This document shows, in pieces, positions 31,114 through 39,990 of a stretch of DNA of 64,000 bases. Source of the DNA: Streptomyces sp. NRRL S-340 (GTDB lineage Bacteria > Actinomycetota > Actinomycetes > Streptomycetales > Streptomycetaceae); assembly GCF_000720185.1 (NCBI RefSeq), contig NZ_JOIY01000008.1, positions 1-64,000 of the forward strand. The letters run 5' to 3'. The notes under the pieces are model-generated. The model ran no database searches. It had not been told where the DNA came from and was given only the letters and a program-made list of their open reading frames with translations. Position 1 is the first letter of the stretch; every line of letters begins with the position of its first letter. A program made the position numbers and the translations under genes.

Positions 31114-32022
31114 TCAGCGGGGTGCGGGCTCGCTGGGGCCCGGGCCGCCGGCCCGTGCCGCCGGTGTCGGCCAGCCGAAACCGAAGGCGGCCTCCACGAA
31201 GCACTGGCGGTAGGCCGCCTGCGCACCCTCGTGCAGGGCGCGTTCGAGGGCTTCGGGTGCCGGGGAAGCGCGCCGGGACCATCCCCCGCGCAGCAGGGAG
31301 ACGGCGAACCCGGCGAGGAAGGCGTCTCCGCAGCCCATCGTGTCGGACATGGCGGCGGGGTCGGCGACCCGGGCCGGCGCGGCGGCCGTGGTCCGGCCGT
31401 CGTACGCGATCGCCCCGTCCAGGCCCCGGGTGGCCAGTGCCATCCCGGCCCCCCGTCGCACCGCCTCGGTGAGCAGCGCGCGCGTGGCGGCCTCGTCCAG
31501 GTGCGAGCACGAGAGCAGGGCCAGGTCGACATGGGGGCAGACCCGGTCGAGGTAGGCGGGCGTGCGGTACTCGTCCTCGTCGGAGAAGTCGAAGCTGATC
31601 AGCGGGCCGGCCGTGGCGAGGCGGGGGAGCACGGCCTCGGTACCGGAGTAGACACTGGAGTGCACGAGGGTGAAGGACGCGGCGTAGGAGAGCAGGGCGG
31701 GGGTGAGGGGGAGGGCCCGGCGGACCTCGGGGCCGCCGGGGTCGTAGCCGAGGAAGACCCGGTCGCCGTCCCGCACGTGCAGGGTCGACACCGAGGTCGC
31801 GCCCGGGCGGACGACGCTGTGGTCCACGGTGACGCCCTGCGCCGCGACGGCCGCGCGCAGGGCGGTGCCGAGGCCGTCGTCACCGAACACCCCCAGATAG
31901 GCGGCGTCCAGACCGAGCCGGCGGGTGTAGACGGCGACGTTGACGCAGTTGCCGCCGGGGTAGTCGGTGCCGCGGTCCACGAAGCGGTCGACGGTGTTGT
32001 CGCCGAAGCCGAGGACGTTCAT
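31114..32022 (-). CDS. frlD: FrlD-like fructosamine kinase (PfkB family)
   Basis: A 302-residue ribokinase-family sugar kinase. GDNTVDRF opens the protein, YPGGNCVNVAVYTRRLG is the sugar-binding GGN motif, FDFSDEDEYRTP lies mid-protein, and DTMGCGDAFLAGF carries the catalytic D233. These segments correspond closely, in order and wording, to fructoselysine 6-kinase FrlD. The expected reaction is phosphorylation of a fructosyl-amine at C6. It is the last gene of the leftward LacI-controlled operon, 117 bp after the FrlB-like gene, whose product would use the phosphorylated compound. The exact amine (lysine or other) is undetermined. The C-terminal 15 residues are Pro/Gly-rich. Confidence 0.84.
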   Translation of the reverse strand: MNVLGFGDNTVDRFVDRGTDYPGGNCVNVAVYTRRLGLDAAYLGVFGDDGLGTALRAAVAAQGVTVDHSVVRPGATSVSTLHVRDGDRVFLGYDPGGPEVRRALPLTPALLSYAASFTLVHSSVYSGTEAVLPRLATAGPLISFDFSDEDEYRTPAYLDRVCPHVDLALLSCSHLDEAATRALLTEAVRRGAGMALATRGLDGAIAYDGRTTAAAPARVADPAAMSDTMGCGDAFLAGFAVSLLRGGWSRRASPAPEALERALHEGAQAAYRQCFVEAAFGFGWPTPAARAGGPGPSEPAPR

Positions 32023-32138
32023 GAGCAACTCCCGGGGTGCGGGCACGGTGTGCGCAGGCACGGCGCCCGGCGTGGGCGCGCCGGTGCCGGGGCACCGGCG
32101 CGCGGGACGTGAGGGACGGGGCTGACCGGTCGGAGGGC

Positions 32139-33140
32139 TCAGTAGTCCATGACGCGGTAGTAGCGGCGCAGGTCGAGCGAGTGGTCGCGCACCCGCTCCA
32201 GGTGCTTGCTGACCCGGTCCATCACGGTGTCCAGCACCAGCGGCGCGAGCAGTCCCCGGAACTGCGGGCTGATGCCTTCCAGGGGGTAGTCACGGGTGTC
32301 GAAGACGGTGACGTCCTTGGAGACGCGCTTGGCGAAGGCCTCGGCCCGGTCGGTCAGGGCCCGGGTCTCGTCCTCGCCCTGGAAGACGATGACGCTCGTG
32401 TTCTCCTCCAGGAGTTCCAGCGAGCCGTGGAAGAACTCGGCGCTGTGCACCCGGGTGGTGCGCAGCCACTGCATCTCCTCGAGGATGCACATGGAGTACA
32501 GGTAGGTGAATCCCCACAGGTTTCCGCCGCCGATGAGGAAGTGGTAGTCGGTGTCCTTGTGGGCCTCGGCGAAGGCCGCGGCCACCGGCTCGGCCTGCCG
32601 GGCGACGTCCACCAGGATGCGGGGCAGGCCCGCGAGTTCGCCGGCGAGGCGTTCGTAGCCCTCGAACTCGCCCCGCCGCGACAGCAGCCGGCCCATGAAC
32701 AGCAGCAACTGGACGTCGAACGGCCAGGCCTTGGGCTCGGAGACCAGCGCCGTGTCGACGTTCCGGGCGACGGGGGAGTCGGGGTAGCCGGTGAAACCGA
32801 TCGTGTGGGCCCCCTTGGACTTGCAGTGGGCGATGGCGCGCAGGCTGTCGTCGGTGGTGCCGGAGACGGACGTGAAGACGGCGATGGTGCGGTCACCGAG
32901 CCGGGCGTCGCCGGAGGCGACGAGTTCGGCGGCGACGGCGGCCCGCACCGGCAGCAGCGAGGAACGCCGGGCGAGGTGCTCGTAGGGCCACATCTGCGCG
33001 TACGTGCCGCCCGCGCCCACGAGGAGGACGTTGTCGTAGCCGTCGTCGGCCAGCCGGTCGACGGTCTTCTCGATCTGGGGACGCAGCGCCAGGAGGCTCT
33101 CCGTCTGGGAGACGAACTCGGCTTCGTTGAACTTGAGCAC
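32139..33140 (-). CDS. frlB: FrlB-like SIS-domain fructosamine-6-phosphate deglycase
   Basis: A 333-residue protein with two SIS (sugar isomerase) domains. The first has VLLVGAGGTYAQMWPYEHLA and FTSVSGTTDDSLRAI. The second has HFLIGGGN and the diagnostic HSAEFFHGSLELLEENTSVI. The C-terminus, DHSLDLRRYYRVMDY, mirrors the DHNPDERRYY..VEY ending of FrlB. FrlB splits fructoselysine-6-phosphate to glucose-6-phosphate and the free amine. GTG 33140 follows GAGGAAG. It is flanked by the ABC permease and the FrlD-like kinase, so uptake, phosphorylation and cleavage are together. A GlmS-like or AgaS-like role is less likely given the kinase partner. Confidence 0.83.
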   Translation of the reverse strand: MLKFNEAEFVSQTESLLALRPQIEKTVDRLADDGYDNVLLVGAGGTYAQMWPYEHLARRSSLLPVRAAVAAELVASGDARLGDRTIAVFTSVSGTTDDSLRAIAHCKSKGAHTIGFTGYPDSPVARNVDTALVSEPKAWPFDVQLLLFMGRLLSRRGEFEGYERLAGELAGLPRILVDVARQAEPVAAAFAEAHKDTDYHFLIGGGNLWGFTYLYSMCILEEMQWLRTTRVHSAEFFHGSLELLEENTSVIVFQGEDETRALTDRAEAFAKRVSKDVTVFDTRDYPLEGISPQFRGLLAPLVLDTVMDRVSKHLERVRDHSLDLRRYYRVMDY

Positions 33141-33227
33141 GATGGTGACTTCCTCGAAGGTTGTTCCGTACCGGCCGGCGTGGGCCGCCGGACCGGTGTT
33201 CCGAAAGAGCGCGCGGACCGGGTCGGG

Positions 33228-34073
33228 TCAGCTCGCGCGACGCCGGGAGAACAGCACGTTCGCCCCGGCGATGATCAGGCCGCCGACGAAGATCAGCGTC
33301 CCCATGACGTTGACCTGCGGGGGCACGCCGGTGCGGCTGGCGCTGTACACCCACAGCGGGAAGGTGACCGTACGGCCGGCGTTGAAGCTGGTGATGACGT
33401 AGTCGTCGACGGACAGGGCGAAGCACAGCAGGGCGCCGGAGGCCACGCCGGGCAGCAGCATCGGCAGGGTGACCAGCCGGAACGCCGTCCACGGTCCTGC
33501 CCCCAGGTCGCGGGCGGCCTCCTCCAGCGTCGGGTCGTGGCCGGCCATGCGCGCCCGTACGGTGATGGCGACGTAGGGGATGCAGAAGGCCACGTGGGCG
33601 ATGACGACCGTCCAGTAGCCGCGGGGCACGCCCATCACGATGAACAGCGACAGCAGCGCGGCGCCGAGGGCGATCTCGGGGGCCGCGATGGCGGCGAACA
33701 TCAGCAGGTCCACGGAGCCGCGGCCGCGGAAGCGGTGGCGCCCGAGCGCCAGCCCGATGGGGGTGCCCAGGAGGGTGGCGACCACGGCGACGACCACGGC
33801 GATGGTGAGGCTGTTGACCAGCGCGGACGTCAGGTTGGGGATGGCGAACAGGTGCCGGTACCAGTGCAGGGTGAAACCCTGCCAGGTGAAGTTCACCTTG
33901 CTGCCGGTGTCGTTGAAGCCGAAGAGGATCATCACGGCGATCGGCAGCAGCAGCCAGGCCAGCACCAGCGCGGTGTACAGGGTCAGGGCGGGGCGGCGGC
34001 GCCGGCGCCCGGCGCGGGGCGGGCGCGGCGTGGCGGCTGCCCCGGCCGCGGGGGCGACGGTGGTGGTGGTCAT
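33228..34073 (-). CDS. ABC importer permease, PotC-like
   Basis: A 281-residue inner-membrane permease with six helices. The EAA loop reads EEAARDLGAGPWTAFRLVTLPMLLPG, as in spermidine/putrescine-type PotC. Its ATG overlaps the stop of the upstream permease gene (ATGA), so the two subunits are translationally coupled and probably form a heterodimer. The N-terminal 35 residues are Arg/Pro-rich and cytoplasmic. Confidence 0.9.
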   Translation of the reverse strand: MTTTTVAPAAGAAATPRPPRAGRRRRRPALTLYTALVLAWLLLPIAVMILFGFNDTGSKVNFTWQGFTLHWYRHLFAIPNLTSALVNSLTIAVVVAVVATLLGTPIGLALGRHRFRGRGSVDLLMFAAIAAPEIALGAALLSLFIVMGVPRGYWTVVIAHVAFCIPYVAITVRARMAGHDPTLEEAARDLGAGPWTAFRLVTLPMLLPGVASGALLCFALSVDDYVITSFNAGRTVTFPLWVYSASRTGVPPQVNVMGTLIFVGGLIIAGANVLFSRRRAS

Positions 34074-34981
34074 CGCGCGGCCGCCTCCAGGACCTCTTCG
34101 GTGCCCAGCGTCCGGGCGTAGGTGAACACGGCCAGCAGCAGCGCGCCCATGAGCACGAAGGACAGGGCCGCGGCGGCCGGGTAGTCGAGATTGGTGAAGT
34201 ACTCGGTCTGGATGATGTTGCCGATCATCGTCGTGGAGGGGCCGCCGAGGATGCCGGCGTTGACGTAGTCGGCACAGGCGGGCACGAACGTCAGCAGGAC
34301 GCCGGCGAAGACGCCGGGCAGCGACAGCGGCAGCACGACGCGCAGGAAGGTCTGCGTCCGGGAGGCGTAGAGGTCGGTGGAGGCCTCGATCACCTTGGGG
34401 TCCACCCGTTCCAGGGCGACGTACACGGGCAGCACCATGAACGGCAGGAAGTTGTAGGTCAGGCCGCCGACCACCGCGTAGGGCGTGGCCAGCAGGTGGA
34501 AACCGGAGGGAAGCAGACCGATGTCCTTCAGCGGTCCCAGCAGGACGCCGTGGTCGGCGAGCACGACGTTCCAGGACTGGGTGCGGATGACGAAGGAGAC
34601 GAAGAAGGGCAGCAGGAGCAGGAAGAGGAACACCGACTTGTGCCGGCCGGCCCGGAAGGCGATCCAATAGGCCACCGGGTAGCCGACGGTGGCGCAGGCG
34701 ACGGTGGCGACGGCGCCGTAGAGCAGGGACCGGACCAGTTGCACGTGGTAGGCCCGGACCACGTCGGCGTAGGTGCCGAAGTGGAACGTCTGGCGGAAGC
34801 CGTCGATGAAGTCGCCGGTCTGCAGCGACAGCGACACCATCACGATCACCGGGGTGACGAAGAACGCGGCCAGCCACAGCCAGCCCGGCAGGATCATCAG
34901 ATACGGGGCCAGGGCGCCCCCTGGGCGCGGGCGCCGCCGCCGGGTCAGGCCTGGTAGATCGGCTCGAACAGTGCGTTCCAC
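34070..34981 (-). CDS. ABC importer permease, PotB-like
   Basis: A 303-residue permease with six helices. The EAA loop is VIEASTDLYASRTQTFLRVVLPLSLPG, and LPFFVSFVIRTQSWNVVLADHG is characteristic of PotB-type subunits. The start is GTG 34981, inside the 3' end of the binding-protein gene (37-bp overlap), with an excellent AGGAGGAGAAG eight bases upstream. This explains why the frame also runs far upstream antisense-like through the binding-protein gene; that part is not translated. Confidence 0.9.
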   Translation of the reverse strand: MERTVRADLPGLTRRRRPRPGGALAPYLMILPGWLWLAAFFVTPVIVMVSLSLQTGDFIDGFRQTFHFGTYADVVRAYHVQLVRSLLYGAVATVACATVGYPVAYWIAFRAGRHKSVFLFLLLLPFFVSFVIRTQSWNVVLADHGVLLGPLKDIGLLPSGFHLLATPYAVVGGLTYNFLPFMVLPVYVALERVDPKVIEASTDLYASRTQTFLRVVLPLSLPGVFAGVLLTFVPACADYVNAGILGGPSTTMIGNIIQTEYFTNLDYPAAAALSFVLMGALLLAVFTYARTLGTEEVLEAAAR

Positions 34982-36216
34982 TGCTTCTCCTCCTCTTCGT
35001 CGAGCACTCGCAGACGGCGCAGCTTGGACTGGTCGGCCTCGGTCGGGAAGACCAGCGGACTGGTGCTCAGGGCTTCGAGCACGGAGCGCCGCTTGCCGGT
35101 GGCGGCGGCCGCGTCGCGGGCGACGACCTGCCGTGCGGCGGGAACGGGACAGACGAACTGGACGGTCTCGCTGATCCTCGCGGCGACCTCGGGCCGGTAG
35201 GCGTAGTCCATGTAGGCCAGCGCGTCGACGGGATGGGCGGCTGTGGAGGGGATGCAGAGGTTGTCGGTCCACAGCAGACCGCCCTCGTCGGGGATGACGA
35301 ACTCCAGACGTGAGCCGCTCTGGTTGGCCTGGAAGACGTCGCCCGAGTACACCAGTGAGGCCGCCAGGTCGCCGCGCTGGAGGGAGGACTGGTAGGTCGA
35401 GGTGGAGTAGGAGCGGACCATGCCGGCGTCGCGCTGCCGGCGCAGCCAGGCGGCCGCCTTGCGCCAGTCGGCGGGGGTGGAGGTCTCTGGGTTCACCCCG
35501 ACGGCCAGCAGTGCGACGTTGCCCATCTGCACCGCGTCGTTCCACATGCCGACCCTGCCGTGCAGCTTCGGGTCGAGCAGGTCCTGCCAGCTGGTGATCC
35601 TCCGGCCGACCTGGGCCGGGTCGTAGCCGATGCCGGTCATGCCGGACTGCCAGGGCACGGTGTAGACGTTGCCGTGGTCGAAGGGGGAGTTCTTGAACGC
35701 GGCGCCGCCGTGGCGGGCGAAGTTCGGCAGGCGGGTGTGGTCGAGCGGGGCGAGGTAGCCGAGTTCGATGTACTTGGTGAGGTAGCTGTCGCCGCCGACG
35801 ACCATCAGGTCGTAGCCGATGCCCTGGCCGGAGGCGAACTCGGGCTGGATCTTGCCGAACCAGGAGGCGCTGTCGTCGATCAGCTCGTTGTAGGTGACCT
35901 TGATGCCGCTCTCGCGGGTGAAGGCGTCGAGGGTGGGGTGCCTGCTCTGGTCGGCCGGGTCGACGTCGATGTACTGCGTGTAGTTGACGAAGTCCAGCCT
36001 CCCGGACCGCTTCTTCCCGTTCCAGAAGCCGGTGACGGCGGCGGCGATCTCCGCCTCGCCGGTGGGGACGTGCACGCGGGCGCCGGGGACGCTGCACGCG
36101 GCGAGCGGGGCCAGCGCGGCAGCGCTGAGCGCGGCACGCAGCAGGCCGCGCCGGCTCCAGCCGCGGGGCGCCGGGGCGCGCGGCGGGGGCGCGAGGGGCA
36201 GGGGTTGCTCGGGCAT
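34945..36216 (-). CDS. Extracellular solute-binding lipoprotein, PotD-like
   Basis: A 423-residue lipoprotein with the signal RRGLLRAALSAAALAPLAAC, whose lipobox LAAC marks lipidation; the RR pair and hydrophobic core could also permit Tat export. The mature domain is a cluster D/PotD-type binding fold (NYTQYIDVDPADQSRHPTLDAF, YDLMVVGGDSYL, VPWQSGMTGIGYDP, SLVYSGDVFQA). It belongs with the two permeases and the ATPase as a polyamine-type importer. With the FrlB/FrlD-like enzymes downstream the likely ligand is a fructosylated amine rather than a polyamine. The 3' end overlaps the PotB-like start. Confidence 0.9.
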   Translation of the reverse strand: MPEQPLPLAPPPRAPAPRGWSRRGLLRAALSAAALAPLAACSVPGARVHVPTGEAEIAAAVTGFWNGKKRSGRLDFVNYTQYIDVDPADQSRHPTLDAFTRESGIKVTYNELIDDSASWFGKIQPEFASGQGIGYDLMVVGGDSYLTKYIELGYLAPLDHTRLPNFARHGGAAFKNSPFDHGNVYTVPWQSGMTGIGYDPAQVGRRITSWQDLLDPKLHGRVGMWNDAVQMGNVALLAVGVNPETSTPADWRKAAAWLRRQRDAGMVRSYSTSTYQSSLQRGDLAASLVYSGDVFQANQSGSRLEFVIPDEGGLLWTDNLCIPSTAAHPVDALAYMDYAYRPEVAARISETVQFVCPVPAARQVVARDAAAATGKRRSVLEALSTSPLVFPTEADQSKLRRLRVLDEEEEKQWNALFEPIYQA

Positions 36217-36232
36217 GGGGGTCCGCCTGTCG

Positions 36233-37411
36233 TCAGCGCGAGGTGAGGGAAGCCGGGGCCGCGGCCGTCGCCGCGGGCGCCGGGGCGGTGGTGAGCAGGT
36301 AGGAGTGGCCGGTGGCCCAGGAGAGCCAGACGGTGTCGCCACGGGCCGGGGACACGCAGGCGGTGCCGTCGTTGGGCTGGAAGACCGTCATCTCGGCACC
36401 CGTGGCGGTGTCCACGGTGTAACTGGTGGAGGTACCGAGGTAGACCACCTCCCGGACGGTGCCGCGCAGGCGGCTGGCGGTGTCGGCGGGCTCCGCGGTC
36501 AGCGTGATCTTCTCCGGCCGCACCGTGAGTTCGACGGTGTCCCCGGCCGCGTGGGAGCCGCGCAGCGGGACCGTGACGCGCTGGCCGTCGCCGAGGTCGA
36601 GCACCCCGGTCGCCGTTCCCACGGAGGCCAGGCGTCCGCCGATCAGGTTGGAGGTGCCGATGAAGCCGGCGACGAACGCGGTGGCCGGCCGCTCGTAGAC
36701 CTCCTGCGGCGGGCCGACCTGTTCGACCAGGCCGCGGTTCATCACCGCGATCCGGTCGGACATGGTCAGTGCCTCGGCCTGGTCGTGCGTGACGTAGATG
36801 AAGGTGATGCCGACCTCGCGCTGGATGCGCTTGAGTTCCAGCTGCATGCTCTGCCTCAGCTTGAGGTCGAGGGCGCCGAGGGGTTCGTCCAGGAGCAGCG
36901 CGCGGGGGCGGTTGACCAGGGCACGGGCGAGGGCGACACGTTGCTGCTGGCCGCCGGAGAGCCGGCGGGGACGCCGGTCGGCCTTGTCGGCGAGTTCGAC
37001 GGTGTGCAGGATCTTCTCGACCCGGTCGCGGATCTCGTCCTTGGGCACCCGCTTGCGGCGCAGGCCGAACGCCACGTTGTCGGCGACGCTCAGGTGCGGG
37101 AAGAGGGCGTAGGACTGGAACACCATGTTGATGTCGCGCTTGTCGGGGGGCACGCCGACCATGTCGCGGCCGTGGAGGAGGATCTGACCGGAGGTGGGTT
37201 CCTCGAAGCCGGCGATCATCCGCAAGGTGGTGGTCTTGCCGCAGCCCGAGGGCCCGAGCAGCGAGAAGAACTCACCCTCACCGATGACCAGGTCGACGCC
37301 GCGGACGACCGCCGCGTCCCGGGCGCCCGCGCCGCCGAAGTCCTTGACCACGTCGACGAGCGTGATGGCGGGGCCAGCGGCCGGTGGCGGCGAGAGGGTG
37401 TCGGTTGCCAT
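36233..37411 (-). CDS. ABC importer ATPase, PotA-like
   Basis: A 392-residue ATP-binding subunit. The Walker [12 protein letters not shown]-loop [11 protein letters not shown], signature [15 protein letters not shown], Walker [12 protein letters not shown] and switch H in VTHDQAEA are all intact. Residues ~245-380 are a TOBE regulatory domain. First gene of the leftward operon, 16 bp before the binding-protein gene, and divergent from the LacI regulator with a clean operator between them. Confidence 0.94.
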   Translation of the reverse strand: MATDTLSPPPAAGPAITLVDVVKDFGGAGARDAAVVRGVDLVIGEGEFFSLLGPSGCGKTTTLRMIAGFEEPTSGQILLHGRDMVGVPPDKRDINMVFQSYALFPHLSVADNVAFGLRRKRVPKDEIRDRVEKILHTVELADKADRRPRRLSGGQQQRVALARALVNRPRALLLDEPLGALDLKLRQSMQLELKRIQREVGITFIYVTHDQAEALTMSDRIAVMNRGLVEQVGPPQEVYERPATAFVAGFIGTSNLIGGRLASVGTATGVLDLGDGQRVTVPLRGSHAAGDTVELTVRPEKITLTAEPADTASRLRGTVREVVYLGTSTSYTVDTATGAEMTVFQPNDGTACVSPARGDTVWLSWATGHSYLLTTAPAPAATAAAPASLTSR

Positions 37412-37511
37412 CCGTGATACCTCCGGTGTTCGGGGCGCGGGCTAGGGACGGACACGGGCAGCCGTGCCGGGCCCGGCCTGAAAAGGCAGGCGGTGTCGGT
37501 ACCGGTGAGGA

Positions 37512-37527
37512 TTGATAACGTTACCAA
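37512..37527. promoter_or_regulatory. LacI-family operator for the fructosamine operon
   Basis: TTGATAACGTTACCAA is palindromic at 14 of 16 positions around the central CG typical of LacI-family sites. It stands 100 bp upstream of the ATPase start and 112 bp upstream of the divergent lacI start. It is the only strong dyad in the 228-bp gap. Confidence 0.82.
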
Positions 37528-37639
37528 CGGGCCAGACCTTACACAGGGACAGCCGCAGCCCGTCAATGGTTGAATGGCAGCGAATTTCACCGGCCGGTTC
37601 CTCGGCGTCCGCCGACCCGTCACCTACGAAAGATCGCCC

Positions 37640-38737
37640 ATGCCGCAGCCCCCACCACCGCCGCGCCGCGTCACCATCCCCGACGTCGCCCGGCACGCCG
37701 GCGTCGGACAGGCCACCGCCGCCCGAGTCCTGGGCGGGTACGGCTCGTCCAGCGCGGCCACCAGGGAACGGGTCCTGGCCGCTGCCGCGGAACTGGGCTA
37801 CAGCACCAACGCGGTGGCCCGGAGCATGATCAGCGGACGCACCCACACGCTGGGTGTGGTCGTCGCCGACGTGGAGAACGCCTACTTCGCCCGCGCCGTG
37901 CGCGGGGTCACCGACGTCGCGGCCAAGGCCGGCCTGCAGGTCGTCCTCGCCAACAGCGACGAGAAGGGCGACACGGAGCGGGCCGCGGTGCAGATGTTCA
38001 TCGAGCGGCGCGTGGACGGCCTGGTCGTGGCGCCTGCCGCGACCGATCACGGGCACCTCGACAAGGCTGTCGCCGCGGGCATCCCCGTGGTCCTCCTGGA
38101 CCGTGCGCTGAGCGGCGCCACCCTGGACACGGTCGTCGTCGACAACCGCGGTGCCGCCAAGGCCGCGGTGTCCAGGTTCACCGGCGCGGGACACACCCGC
38201 ATCGCGGTGGTCACTTCGGCGTCCCCCGATCAGAACGCCAGCCGGCTGGCACCCGGCGCGGACATCTGGACCACGACCGAGCGGCTCACCGGCTACCGGC
38301 AGGCCCTGCGGGCCGCCGGCATCCCCCGCGGGGCGGAACTGATCCGCCACACCGGGTACGACCGGTCCTGGGCGCGCTCGGCCGTGATGGAGCTGATGAG
38401 CGCGCACGACCGGCCCACCGCGCTGTTCACCACCGACAACGTGGCCACGCTCGGGACCCTCGACGCCCTGCTCGACCTCGACGCCCGTATCCCCGGCGAC
38501 GTCTCCGTCATCGGCTTCGACGACGCCGACTGGGCCACGCTCGTCCGGCCGAGGCTGAGCGTGGTCAGCCAGCCGGTGCAGGAACTGGGCGGTCTGGCGG
38601 CCGACATCCTGGTACGCCGCATCAACGGCTCCACGGCCCGCCCCCGCAGACACACCCTGCGCGCCGCCTACGTCCCCCGCGAGTCCACGGGCCCCGCGCC
38701 CGCCCGGGTACGGCGGCTGCGGGCGCCCGGCGGGTGA
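37640..38737 (+). CDS. LacI-family regulator of the fructosamine operon
   Basis: A 365-residue repressor with the N-terminal helix-turn-helix VTIPDVARHAGVGQATAARVLGGYGSSSAATRERVLAAAAELGYSTN, the hinge ARSMISGRT, and a periplasmic-binding-like sensor domain (LGVVVADVENAYFARAVRGV, FTTDNVATLGTLDAL, VSVIGFDDADWATLVRPRLSVVSQP). ATG 37640 is chosen because homologous sequence starts there; an upstream ATG at 37574 adds 22 unconserved residues. It is divergent from the ATPase gene with an operator between, so it should be relieved by a fructosamine or its phosphate. Confidence 0.92.
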   Translation: MPQPPPPPRRVTIPDVARHAGVGQATAARVLGGYGSSSAATRERVLAAAAELGYSTNAVARSMISGRTHTLGVVVADVENAYFARAVRGVTDVAAKAGLQVVLANSDEKGDTERAAVQMFIERRVDGLVVAPAATDHGHLDKAVAAGIPVVLLDRALSGATLDTVVVDNRGAAKAAVSRFTGAGHTRIAVVTSASPDQNASRLAPGADIWTTTERLTGYRQALRAAGIPRGAELIRHTGYDRSWARSAVMELMSAHDRPTALFTTDNVATLGTLDALLDLDARIPGDVSVIGFDDADWATLVRPRLSVVSQPVQELGGLAADILVRRINGSTARPRRHTLRAAYVPRESTGPAPARVRRLRAPGG

Positions 38738-38829
38738 CACGCCGACGGGCCCGGTCCGCCGCGCCGCTGTGACGCCGAACTGCTGCGGGGCGGGCGTACG
38801 GGGCCGGCACCGGCCGCCCTGCCCCGCTG

Positions 38830-39105
38830 ACCGTCGCCGCGGTGCCGCGATCGGCTCGGCCGGACTGGCGGCCGGACAGCGCATCGCGTCACTGGCGGCC
38901 TTCGCCGTGATCGCCACGCTCGGCCTGCTGATCCGCTCGGCGTCTTCCTCCTCGGGGGGGGGCGGGCCAGGACGACGTCCGGGAACTGGAAGGACTGGGC
39001 AGCTCGGCACCAAGTCGCCGTGATGGCCGTCCTCTTCTTCCTCTTCTTCGTCCGCGGACTGAAACTGCCCGGAGACGGCACCCGGGTCCTCACCTCCCGG
39101 CAGAG
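38830..39105 (+). pseudogene. Possible GAP/LysE-type membrane protein remnant
   Basis: Two frames joined at a run of nine G (38954-38962) read first GLAAGQRIASLAAFAVIATLGLLI (a membrane helix) and then GNWKDWAARHQVAVMAVLFFLFF (the W..WL..H...VMAVLFL pattern that closes GAP-family membrane proteins). The N-terminal two thirds are absent and no start codon context exists. The homopolymer is an obvious frameshift point. Tentative, because it depends on a short helix-rich match. Confidence 0.38.
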
Positions 39106-39310
39106 CCACCACGCGCCGCGGTGCGATCCGATGACAGACGTGAGCCGCTGCGGCATGTGCTCTCCAGGACCGGCGCGTGCGGGATCAGTCGTCACCGCCC
39201 GCCCACCTGCAACCAGAGACGACCAGGGCGTCCCCTGGACCTGCGGATTCAGGCGGGCAGGGGCTCAGCGCGCGGGGGCCGCCGCCGCGCTAGCCCGCCG
39301 CCTGCGCGTC

Positions 39311-39345
39311 CCCGGTCCTCCCGCGCTTCGCGAAGGAGGACCGGG
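39311..39345. terminator. Perfect 11-bp stem in intergenic region
   Basis: CCCGGTCCTCC (39311-39321) and GGAGGACCGGG (39335-39345) are exact complements with a 13-base loop that itself contains TTCGCGAA. No expressed gene ends directly before it, so it may terminate leaky transcription from the lacI/remnant side. Confidence 0.5.
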
Positions 39346-39990
39346 ACGGCGGCCGGCAGCCCCCTCTGGACCCGGCACCGAGCAGCCCCGGGTGAGAGCC
39401 GGGTCGGCCGCGGAAGGCAACGGCACACGACGGCGCCACCCCGCGAGCTGACCGGCGCCGCGGTGGGGCGGGCGAGGCCGAGGTGGGACATCCGGCGCGA
39501 CGGGATCCGATCGTATGCAAGGGTTTTCGGAAATTTGCGACTGGGCTCTCCCGCACTTCGGCATGAGATGTCACCGGTTTCTGACGGACGTGCTCCGGAA
39601 AACCGGCGGTAGGCAGGGCCGCCTGCCGCCCTTTCGTGAAAAGTTTTGCGTCATCTTGCGCAATGGCTGAACGACGCCCGCGGAGGCCCGGGCGCGGCCT
39701 GGAGGTGACCGGGGGATGGCGCCGGAGAGGCCTTGCCGCGAGCCTGCGGACCCGGGCCGGCCGGTTGGCGAGGTGCTCCGCCCCCGACGCCCGCTCGCGT
39801 TCAGGTCTTTGACGAAGTGTTCGGTGCAATGGGTGGTGTGCGGCTGAATCGCATCGCTTGTCGAACGCACGCGGCACTTTCCGTCACCGCCTGACTCCAA
39901 CTTGTGTTGGGATGTGCGCGGACGGCGGGCAGCGACCCGTCTCCGCCCGCGGCGGCGTCCGCCGCTTCCTCCTTTGTCGGAAGGGATGTC
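39346..39990. other. Intergenic region before CBM20 gene, no gene seen
   Basis: About 640 bp without a supportable coding frame. From 39640 on the sequence is less GC-rich, with TTGCG-N5-TGCGCAA near 39653 and the short dyad CCAAC-TTGT-GTTGG at 39897-39910, close to the CBM20 gene. It presumably contains that gene's promoter. Confidence 0.45.

Noticed and set aside
31114..37411. Spermidine/putrescine uptake as the role of the PotABCD-like genes
   Set aside because: Operon partners are sugar-phosphate enzymes (SIS deglycase, PfkB kinase) and a LacI regulator, which fit a glycated amine better. The polyamine reading is kept only as an alternative.
39101..39990. Several 80-140 codon frames on both strands
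   Set aside because: No ribosome sites, no domains, and strong amino-acid bias typical of non-coding high-GC DNA.
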